From: Sphingomonas sp. Ant H11
GTDB taxonomy: Bacteria > Pseudomonadota > Alphaproteobacteria > Sphingomonadales > Sphingomonadaceae
Reading direction: 5' to 3'
NCBI RefSeq assembly: GCF_000797515.1
Contig: NZ_JSBN01000031.1
Span: 1 to 64,000, forward strand
DNA: 64,000 nucleotides
This document shows, piece by piece, positions 26,737 to 35,053 of the stretch. The notes below the pieces were generated by a model. That model was not told the DNA's origin and did no database searches. It was given only the letters and a program-made list of their open reading frames with translations. A program made the position numbers and the translations under genes. Position 1 is the first letter of the stretch. Each line of letters starts with the position of its first letter.

Positions 26737-28278
26737 ATGCAGAGCGTCAAAAACATCGTCATCGTCGGCGGCGGGACGGCTGGGTGGCTGACGGCCGGCA
26801 TCATCGCCGCGCGGCATCGCGGCCGGATGTCGGAAGGCTTTTCGGTAACGCTGATCGAATCCCCCGGAACGCCGATCATCGGGGTTGGCGAGGGCACCTG
26901 GCCGACGCTGCGCACGACGCTTTCCAAAATCGGTGTGTCGGAAAGCGATTTCTTCCGCGAATGCAACGCATCGTTCAAACAAGGCGCGCGCTTCGCCCGC
27001 TGGACAACCGGCGAGCCCGATGAAGGCTATTATCATCCGCTGATGCTGCCGCAGAGTTTCTCGCGGGTTAATCTTGCGACGCATTGGCTGGCCGACGGCC
27101 ATGGCCAAAGCTTCTGCGACATGGTCTCGCCGCAAGGGCGGCTGTGCGATGACGGGCTTGCCCCCAAGACGATCGCCACCCCCGAATATGAGGCGCTCGC
27201 CAACTACGCCTATCATCTCGATGCCGGGAAATTCGCGGGCTTCCTCCAGCGGCACTGCTGCGAAACGCTCGGCGTTCGCCACATACTCGCCGACGTCCAG
27301 CATGCGACGCAGGCCGAAAATGGCGACATCCTCACCGTCGTCACCGAACAGGCAGGCGAGATCGCGGGCGATCTGTTCATCGACTGCACTGGCTTTGCGG
27401 CGCTGCTGATCGGCAAGACGCTCGGCGTGCCGTTCAAGAGTTGCAGCGACACCTTGTTTTGCGACACGGCGCTGGCGGTGCAAATCCCGCATGAGGATCC
27501 GGACGGACCAATCGCCTCGCACACGATTTCGACCGCGCAATCGTCAGGCTGGATCTGGGACATCGGCCTGCCGACGCGGCGCGGCGTCGGACATGTCTAT
27601 TCGAGCAGCCACATTTCCGACGATGCCGCCGAGCAGGAATTGCGAGCCTATCTCGGCCCGCGCGGCCGCGATCTGGCGGTGCGCAAACTGGCGATCCGGG
27701 CCGGGCACCGCGAAACCTTCTGGAAGAACAATTGCGTGGCGATCGGCCTGGCCGCCGGTTTCCTCGAACCGCTCGAAGCATCGGCGATCGTGCTGATCGA
27801 ACTCTCCGCCAAGCTGGTGGCCGAACAGATGCCGGTGTGCCGCGAAGTGATGGACATCCTCGCCGCGCGCTTCAACGCGACGACGCTGTACCGCTGGGGC
27901 CGGATCATCGATTTCCTGAAGCTGCATTATGTGCTGACCAAGCGCACCGACAGCGATTTCTGGCGCGACAATGTCCGGCCCGAAACGGTCCCGGACCGGC
28001 TACGCGATCTGCTGACCCTGTGGAAATACCAGCCGCCATGGTTCCACGACGAATTTGACCGTGTCGAGGAAGTCTTCCCCGCGGCAAGCTATCAATATGT
28101 GCTCTATGGCATGAACTTCCACACCGAAGTGTCGCGCGACGCGATCGCGGGCGAAACCCGGCTCGCGGCGCAGGCACGGCGCGAAGCCGCGACCCAGACC
28201 GAGCGTCTGCGCGCGGGCTTGCCGCGGCACCGCGATCTGATCCGCAAGATCGTCGAGCATGGGTTACCGACGATCTGA
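26737..28278 (+). CDS. Flavin-dependent halogenase-like protein 3
   Basis: An intact 513-residue member of the tryptophan-halogenase flavoprotein family. Motifs are IVGGGTAGWLTAG (FAD), GVGEGTWPTLR, the putative catalytic Lys in ASFKQGARF, LFIDCTGFAALLIG, SGWIWDIGLPTR and FLEPLEASAIVLIE. The W-x-W-x-I position is followed by GLP rather than the PL of the two paralogues. This copy also differs in its GEGTWPT segment, so it forms a divergent subtype. It is encoded directly after receptor 2 and before a GH3. It needs reduced flavin from a separate reductase, and none is seen in the window. Confidence 0.9.
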   Translation: MQSVKNIVIVGGGTAGWLTAGIIAARHRGRMSEGFSVTLIESPGTPIIGVGEGTWPTLRTTLSKIGVSESDFFRECNASFKQGARFARWTTGEPDEGYYHPLMLPQSFSRVNLATHWLADGHGQSFCDMVSPQGRLCDDGLAPKTIATPEYEALANYAYHLDAGKFAGFLQRHCCETLGVRHILADVQHATQAENGDILTVVTEQAGEIAGDLFIDCTGFAALLIGKTLGVPFKSCSDTLFCDTALAVQIPHEDPDGPIASHTISTAQSSGWIWDIGLPTRRGVGHVYSSSHISDDAAEQELRAYLGPRGRDLAVRKLAIRAGHRETFWKNNCVAIGLAAGFLEPLEASAIVLIELSAKLVAEQMPVCREVMDILAARFNATTLYRWGRIIDFLKLHYVLTKRTDSDFWRDNVRPETVPDRLRDLLTLWKYQPPWFHDEFDRVEEVFPAASYQYVLYGMNFHTEVSRDAIAGETRLAAQARREAATQTERLRAGLPRHRDLIRKIVEHGLPTI

Positions 28279-28320
28279 TCCTCCGACGACTCCTTCCCTC
28301 CCCCGGATTTGAGGTACATT

Positions 28321-31026
28321 ATGGCATCGACCCTTTCTTTCGCATCGCGCGCGCTCCTGCTGGTGAGCGCCAGCGTCGCAACCATTGCGTCGCAAGCGCA
28401 GGACGTGCCCGCATCGCCAACCCGCTTGCCGCCGCAGCCCGGCGTGGCGCGCGCCGAGGCGGACCGCCTTGCGGCAACACTGGTTGCGCAAATGACGACC
28501 GAGGAGAAGCTGCCGCAGCTGCTCAACGTCGCACCCGCCATCCCACGGCTGAAGATTCCGGCGTATAACTGGTGGACGGAATCGCTCCACGGCGCGCTCG
28601 GGCCGATTCCGACCACCAACTTCCCCGAGCCGATCGGCCTAGCGGCGAGCTTCGATGCCCCACTGGTGCATCAGGTCGCGGGCGCGATCAGCACCGAGGT
28701 GCGCGCGCTCCACACCCAAGGGCGGCAGACCGGCAAGCTGGGCCGGATCGGCACCGGGCTCGATACGTGGTCGCCCAACATCAACATCTTCCGCGATCCG
28801 CGCTGGGGCCGGGGCCAGGAGACCTATGGCGAGGATCCCTATCTCGCCGCACGCATGGGCGTTGCCTTCGTAACAGGCATGCAGGGGCCCAACCCGGATC
28901 TGCCGCAGGTCATCTCCACGCCCAAGCATTTCGCGGTCCATAGTGGCCCCGAATCGACCCGCCACGCCGCCAACGTCTATGTCTCGCCGCACGATCTGGA
29001 GGATACCTATCTCCCCGCGTTCCGCGCGGCGATCGTCGAGGGGCGCGCCGGTTCGATCATGTGCGCCTACAACCGCATCGACGGCCAGCCCGCTTGCGCG
29101 AACGATCTGCTGCTTAAGGATCACCTGCGCGGTGCCTGGGGCTTTACCGGCTATGTCGTGTCGGATTGTGACGCGGTGAAAGACATTGCCGACAATCACA
29201 AATATGCCCCCGACCAGGCGACCGCCGTCGCTGCAGCGATGAAGGCGGGCGTCGACAATGAATGCAACACCCAGACGATCGGCGATATCGGCGGCCTGCC
29301 CGACCGGTTCGGCGAGGCGTTGAAGCGCAATCTGATTTCGCAAGGCGATATCGATCGCACCTTGGTCCGGCTGTTCTCCGCGCGCCTCCGCAATGGCGAT
29401 TTGCCAGGCGTCGCGGGCGCACCGGCGGTGGTTCCGGTAAGCGCCATCCTCACCCCCGATCATATTGCGCTCGCGCTGGAAGCGGCCGAAAAGAGCCTGG
29501 TGCTGCTCAAGAATGACGGCGTGCTGCCGCTGCGTCCCGGCGCGCGGATCGCCGTGCTTGGGCCCCTCGGCGATGCGACGCGCGTGCTGCGCGGCAATTA
29601 TTCCTCTACGCAATCCGCGCCGCCCGTATCGGTGGTCGACGGTCTGCGCCAAGCCGCCGGAGCAAGCGCGGTGACGCTGGTGCCGTTCGGGGAATCGATC
29701 ACCGATGGCGATCGCGTGCCGCCGTCGGCGCTGATTGGGCCAGACGGCAAGCCCGGGCTGCTCGCACGCTATTTCAACCCGGTCACCCCGCCCAGCCTCC
29801 CCTTCAAGCCAGGGACCGACCACACCATCCTTGCCGCGCTCACCTATCAGGACCGCCCGATCGTGACGCGGCGCGAGGTCGATGTTGCCGCGCGCGCCTT
29901 CGATCTGCCCAGGGTGAACGATTATCACCGCACCGAATGGACCGGGTTTCTGGTCGCGCCCGAGACAGGCAGCTACCGCCTTGGCCTTGGCGGCAGCGGG
30001 CTGCTGGAAATTGACGGGCACACCTTCCTTGATGTCGGCGGCGAGCATCACAGCCCGCTGCCGACGCTCAAGACGGTGACGCTGCAAAAGGGCCAGCGCT
30101 ATCGCTTGCGGCTGGTCTCGACCGCGCGCGGCTTCGGAAATACCGATCTGGTGTGGAAGCGGATCTCGCCCCAGCCCGAGCCCGATCTCGCCGCCGCCGC
30201 TGCCAAGGCCGACGTGCTCGTCGCGGTGGTCGGGCTGACGTCCGACATGGAGGCCGAGGAAACCGGCACCGACATTCCGGGCTTCAAGGGCGGCGACAAG
30301 ACCTCGCTCGACCTGCCCGCCGAGCAGCAAGCGATGCTGGAACGCGCGAAGGCGACCGGCAAGCCGCTGATCGTGGTCGCGATGAACGGCAGCCCGATCA
30401 ACCTTGCCTGGGCCAAGGACAATGCCGCCGCGATCGTCGAGGCCTGGTATCCCGGCCAGTCGGGCGGGCTTGCCGTCGCCAACGTGCTGACCGGCAAGAC
30501 CAATCCCGCCGGTCGCCTGCCGCTGACCTTCTACCGCAGCGTTGCCGACCTGCCGCCGTTCGACGATTATGCGATGGCGGGGCGCACCTATCGCTATTTC
30601 ACCGGCACGCCCGTTTACCCGTTTGGCTACGGCCTGAGCTTCACGCGCTTCGCCTACACGCCGCTGACGGTGACACCCGCCAGCGGCGGTGCCGAGAGCG
30701 GGCTGCGCGTGACGACCGAGGTCAGCAACGCCGGTGAGCGCGCGGGCGACGAGGTGGTGCAGCTCTACCTCAACTTCCCCGATCAACCCGGCACCCCGCG
30801 CGTGGCACTGCGCGGCTATCAGCGTGTCACGCTCAAGCCGGGCGAGCATCGCGTCATCAGCTTCGACCTGTCGCCCCGCGACTTGAGCGCAGTGGCGATC
30901 GACGGAACGCGCCAAGTGATGGCCGGCCAATACCGCGTCAGCGTGGGATCGGGCCAGCCCGACACCGGCGTGCCGACCAGCACCGCCAGCTTCACCACCA
31001 GCCGCGCGGTCCGGCTGCCGCTCTGA
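28321..31026 (+). CDS. Secreted GH3 beta-xylosidase/beta-glucosidase with PA14 insert
   Basis: Glycoside hydrolase family 3, 901 residues with signal peptide MASTLSFASRALLLVSASVATIASQA. The catalytic barrel carries YNWWTESLHG, RDPRWGRGQETYGEDP, KHFAVHSGPE and the nucleophile Asp in YVVSDCDAV. Residues about 480-610 (GLLARYFNP..., GFLVAPETGSYRLGLGGSGLLEIDG) form a PA14-type insert in the C-terminal domain. A fibronectin-III-like domain (EVSNAGERAGDEVVQLYL) ends the protein. The NWW and SDCDA motifs fit the bacterial beta-xylosidase branch. It starts at ATG 28321 after GAGG and follows halogenase 3 by 42 bases. Confidence 0.9.
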   Translation: MASTLSFASRALLLVSASVATIASQAQDVPASPTRLPPQPGVARAEADRLAATLVAQMTTEEKLPQLLNVAPAIPRLKIPAYNWWTESLHGALGPIPTTNFPEPIGLAASFDAPLVHQVAGAISTEVRALHTQGRQTGKLGRIGTGLDTWSPNINIFRDPRWGRGQETYGEDPYLAARMGVAFVTGMQGPNPDLPQVISTPKHFAVHSGPESTRHAANVYVSPHDLEDTYLPAFRAAIVEGRAGSIMCAYNRIDGQPACANDLLLKDHLRGAWGFTGYVVSDCDAVKDIADNHKYAPDQATAVAAAMKAGVDNECNTQTIGDIGGLPDRFGEALKRNLISQGDIDRTLVRLFSARLRNGDLPGVAGAPAVVPVSAILTPDHIALALEAAEKSLVLLKNDGVLPLRPGARIAVLGPLGDATRVLRGNYSSTQSAPPVSVVDGLRQAAGASAVTLVPFGESITDGDRVPPSALIGPDGKPGLLARYFNPVTPPSLPFKPGTDHTILAALTYQDRPIVTRREVDVAARAFDLPRVNDYHRTEWTGFLVAPETGSYRLGLGGSGLLEIDGHTFLDVGGEHHSPLPTLKTVTLQKGQRYRLRLVSTARGFGNTDLVWKRISPQPEPDLAAAAAKADVLVAVVGLTSDMEAEETGTDIPGFKGGDKTSLDLPAEQQAMLERAKATGKPLIVVAMNGSPINLAWAKDNAAAIVEAWYPGQSGGLAVANVLTGKTNPAGRLPLTFYRSVADLPPFDDYAMAGRTYRYFTGTPVYPFGYGLSFTRFAYTPLTVTPASGGAESGLRVTTEVSNAGERAGDEVVQLYLNFPDQPGTPRVALRGYQRVTLKPGEHRVISFDLSPRDLSAVAIDGTRQVMAGQYRVSVGSGQPDTGVPTSTASFTTSRAVRLPL

Positions 31027-31037
31027 CGAATAGGCGA

Positions 31038-31068
31038 CTTCTCCCTCCCTGAAAGGGAGGGGAGGAAG
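31038..31068. terminator. Bidirectional hairpin between GH3 and GH51
   Basis: An inverted repeat, CCCTCCCT (31043-31050) with AGGGAGGG (31054-31061), extends outward with wobble and mismatch pairs into CTTCT and GGAAG. It lies between the convergent GH3 and GH51 genes. A second 8-bp stem (GGCGGTCC/GGACCGCC) lies between about 31100 and 31133. Confidence 0.55.
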
Positions 31069-31141
31069 CCGGGCTATTTTCAAAGAAACCCCGAGCTCCA
31101 AAGGCGGTCCGCACCCGCAGCGCAGGACCGCCCTCGCGGCC

Positions 31142-32712
31142 TCACTGCAAATCGAGCACCACGACCGACATAGGCGGCAGCGTCGTGCTGAGCGTGCCAC
31201 CGCTCACATGCGCGCCGGTGAAGGCGACCGGCTTCACCACATCGGGCTGCTCAAAGCTGTTATGCGCGTCCATCGTCGCGCCGGTGACGATCCGCCCCGA
31301 AACGCTGCCAGCCGTGACCCCGGCCAGCGCAATCGACAGCGGGATCGCGCGGTTGGGATCGAGATTGACCAACGCGACATGCACTTGCCCGGCTGTGTCA
31401 CGCACCGCCGACGCACTGATCGCGGGAAGTGCCGTCGCATCCTTGTGATACCAGGGCGACTTCACGTCGATCGGCAACACGGTCGCATCCTGCCAGGGCT
31501 TGTACAGATCGAATACCCAATAGGTCGCGTCTTGACCATCTTCGCGCCGTCGGTGAGCAGCATCGCCTGCAGCACGTTCACCATCTGCGCGATCGCCGCC
31601 ATCTTCACGCGGTCGGCATGATGCGCGAAGATGTTGAGGTTGAGCCCCGCGACGACCGCGTCGCGCACACTGTTCTGCTGCACGAGGAAGCCCGGGTTGC
31701 TGCCGGGAGCGGGATCGTACCAGGTGCCCCATTCGTCGACCACCAGCCACACCTTCTTGGCCGGATCGTATTTGTCCATGATCGCCGAATGCTTGGTGAC
31801 GAACTCGTCCATCTGCAGCGAGTGCGCCATCGTGCTGGCCCATTCGCTTTCGGGAAAGCCGAGGGCCGCGCCCTTGTCCTTCCATTCCTGATCGCGCGGG
31901 CGCGTATAGTAATGCAGCGAAAGACCATCGATGTTCTTGCCCGACAGCCGCATCAGCGTGTCGGTCCACTCATAATTCGCGTCGCTTGGACCGCTGGCGA
32001 TCTTGAGCATCTTGCCGGTGCCCGACTTGGCAAAAAGGGCGTAGCGATTGGTCAGGTCCGCAGCATATTCGGCGCGCATATTGCCACCGCAGCCCCACAG
32101 CTCATTGCCGATGCCGATATAGGGGACCTTGAACGGTGCCGCATGACCGTCCGCCGCGCGTTCCTTGGCCAGCGTCGATCCGTTCGGCGAGGTCATATAC
32201 TCGACCCATTGCGCGGTTTCGCTCGGTGGCGCGCTGCCGACATTGGCGGAGACATAGGCCTCCGCCCCCAACCGCTCGACAAAGCCCATATATTCGATCG
32301 TGCCGAAGGCATTGTCTTCGTTGACGCCCCCCCAGTTGGTGTTGATCTTGACCGGACGCTTGCCGCGCGGACCAACCCCGTCACGCCAGTGATATTCGTC
32401 GGCAAAGCAGCCGCCGGGCCAGCGTACCACCGGCACCTTGATCGCGCGCAGCGCCTCCAGCACGTCGCGGCGATAACCGTGATCGTTGGGAATCGACGAC
32501 CTCTCACCGACCCAGATCCCGCCATAGATGCCGTGGCCGAGATGCTCGGCGAACTGGCCGAACACTTGCCGGTTCATCACCGGTCCCGGTTGATCGCCGT
32601 GAAGCGTGGCGGTCGCGGTATTGGCGGGGTCGACATTTTCCTGGGCAAAGCCCGCGCCAGGCACCGTGGCGACAAGGGCAAGGCCGAGCAAAAGATGGGC
32701 GCGACGGATCAT
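31142..32712 (-). CDS. Secreted GH51 alpha-L-arabinofuranosidase (frameshifted)
   Basis: Glycoside hydrolase family 51, about 523 residues after repair, starting at ATG 32712 with signal peptide MIRRAHLLLGLALVATVPGAGFAQ. Motifs are FGQFAEHLGHGIYGGIWVG, VVRWPGGCFADEYHWRDGVGP, acid/base Glu in GIGNELWGCGG and nucleophile Glu in VDEWGTWYDP. One base is missing near 31527: LLTDGAKMVKT must continue as TYWVFDLYKPWQDA. It releases arabinofuranose from arabinoxylan or arabinan. GH51 enzymes are often cytoplasmic, so the signal peptide is notable. It is divergent from the CE20-type gene across 255 bp. Confidence 0.88.
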
Positions 32713-32885
32713 GGCAATAGTCCTTTGACGCAGAGCGTGGGGGAAGTCGGTCGGAGCACGACGCGGATCCGGAAAGGCGAGAGTTTCGGCGCGGCCCGAT
32801 GCCGCGCGGGACATGCAGATCATATGCAACATTCCCCCCTCACACCCGCAAAGAGCGCTACCGAGCCCTTGCGCTTTCCGTTATA

Positions 32886-32896
32886 TTGTCTGAGTA
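32886..32896. promoter_or_regulatory. Candidate GntR operator, site 3 (TTGTCTGAGTA)
   Basis: It shares TTGTC-Y-G-N-N-TA with sites 1 and 2. It lies 72 bases before the CE20-type gene, inside an AT-rich segment (TTATATTGTCTGAGTATAAG) that may also hold the -10 region. Confidence 0.42.
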
Positions 32897-32967
32897 TAAG
32901 CAGAGAGCCAGTGCGTCAACGGCGCGGAACGCGCAATCGTCAGGCGGTTCGAAGGAGAGGGTATTTC

Positions 32968-34915
32968 ATGCTTCGCACCTTTGCTGTGGGGACGAGCGCG
33001 TTCGCGCTGGCCTTGGGGACCCTCGTCGGTCCCGCCTGTGCCGCGCCTACCGTGGGCGGACTGCTGTCCGACCATAGCGTCGTCCAGCGTAACCAGCCGA
33101 TCGTGGTGACCGGCGAAGCGATCGCGGGAGAGCCCGTTACCGTCGTGCTGGCCGGACAATCGGCCCAAGCCCGCGCGGCCCGCGACGGTCGTTTTTCGCG
33201 TCACGCTGCCGCCCTTGCCCGCCGGCGGCCCGTATGACGTGCTCGTAATGGCACCAAGCGGCACGACGGCGCTGCACGATGTGCTGATCGGCGATGTCTA
33301 TCTGTGTTCGGGCCAAAGCAACATGGAGCTCCCCGTCGAGCGCGCACAGAATGCGATGGGCGCGATCATGGGGGGTGCCGACGATCAGCTCCGCCTCGTG
33401 ACCGTGGCCAAGCGAACATCGACGACCGCGCGTGACCGTTTTGCGCAACAGCCCAGCTGGAGCGCCGCCGACGCAAAGACGACCGGCAGCTTTTCGGCGG
33501 CTTGCTTCTACATGGTGCAGGCATTGCGCAAGGTCGCCAAGGTGCCGATCGGCGCGATCCATTCGAGTTGGGGTGGATCGCAAATCGCCGCATGGATGGG
33601 CGAAGACGCACAGCGCGCCGCGGGCCGTGGCGCGCAAGCCGACCTGCTCGCACTCTACGCCCGGGATCCTGCCGCCGCCGAGCGCACGGCGAGCGCCGCC
33701 TGGGAAAGTTGGTGGCGCGACAAGACCGGCGACACGCGTGGTCACGAACCGTGGCAGCCCGACGCGGCGCTCGACTGGCAGCCCGTACCAAAGATCGCCT
33801 TTTACGAAGACTGGGGCGTGCCAGCACTGCAGACCTATCTCGGCATGCTGTGGTATCAGAAGACCATAACGCTGACGCCCGAACAGGCACGCCAGATGGC
33901 CACCATCGCCATCGGCGCGATCGACGATGCCGACCGCACCTGGATCAACGGAAAACCTGTCGGCGGGCGCGGCGGCTGGGACGCGCGTATGTATTCCGTC
34001 CCCGCCGGTACGTTCGTCGCCGGCCGCAACGTTATCACCGTCAACGTGGAAAACGCCTATGCGACGGGGGGCATGCCCGGCCCGGCGGACGCCATGAAAC
34101 TGACCTTCGCCGACGGCAGCATTGTGCCGATTGCCGATGGCTGGCGTTATGCGATCGCCAAACGCGTCCTCGGCACCTCGCCGCGCGTGCCATGGGACGA
34201 GATCACCGGTGCCGGAACGATCTACAATGCGATGATTGCGCCGCTCGGCCAAACCGCGCTGGCGGGCGTGGCCTGGTATCAAGGCGAATCCGACACGGAC
34301 ATTCCCGGCTATGCCGACCGGCTGAAGGCGATGATGTCCGAATGGCGGCGTCAAGTGGCGCAACCGCACTTGCCGTTCGCAATCGTTTCGCTCGCCGGTT
34401 TCGGCACGCCGTCGATCGCGCCTGGCGAAAGCGGCTGGGCGCGAGTCCGCGACGACCAGCGCAAAGTGGCCCAAGACGACGGTCATGCGGCGGTCGCGGT
34501 AACGCTCGACCTTGGCGATCCCCTCGACATCCATCCGGGCGAGAAGCACGAAGTCGGGCAAAGATTGGCTCGAGCGATGGGCGCACTCGTCTATGGACAG
34601 ACGATGTCGGCATCGGGGCCGCAGCCCTTAGAAGCCACACAGGACACGGCTGGCAACGTGACCGTGACGTTCGCAGGCGTGACCGGTGCGTTGCACACGC
34701 GCAGCACGAACCAGGCCATCGGATTCGAGCTGTGCGGGCCCGAGGTCGGCTCCTGTCGCTACGCCCGCGCGACCGTTACGGGGAACCATGCCACGCTCTT
34801 CGCGGACAATCGCCCGGTTACGCGCGTGCGCTATGCCTGGGCGGATTTTCCGGTCGTCAATGTGGTCGACGACGCCCAACTCCCGGCCGGGCCGTTCGAG
34901 CTGCGCATTCCTTGA
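32968..34915 (+). CDS. Secreted SGNH sialate-O-acetylesterase-like enzyme (CE20-type, frameshifted)
   Basis: SGNH-hydrolase of the sialate-O-acetylesterase/CE20 group, about 649 residues after repair. It begins at ATG 32968 behind GAAGGAGAGGG. The signal peptide ends ACA|APTVGG and is followed by LLSDHSVVQRNQPIVVTG. The block-I Ser is in YLCSGQSNMELPV, with SSWGGSQIAAWM and GVAWYQGESD (block V). The catalytic His/Asp region is DIHPGEKHEVGQRL. A central insertion of about 130 residues (WYQKTITLTPEQARQMATIAIG...) resembles the jelly-roll inserted in CE20 xyloglucan/xylan acetylesterases. The T5 run at 33192-33196 has one extra T. Deacetylation of xyloglucan or xylan is inferred from context. 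Confidence 0.83.
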
Positions 34916-35053
34916 TCGGGCGTTGACCGGGTACGGTAGCCCGAACGATCGTCGCATCGCGGGGAGATCGCAGCCCCCCGCCGACAATGAGCAAGCCGTA
35001 CCGCCCCTTTTTCAAGGCGAGCAGGTGTCGCGCCACGCTGCCGCCATCCCGAG

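Noticed and set aside
28639..31200. An 853-codon open frame antisense to the GH3 gene
   Set aside because: It has low-complexity composition without family motifs. The sense strand has all GH3 signatures.
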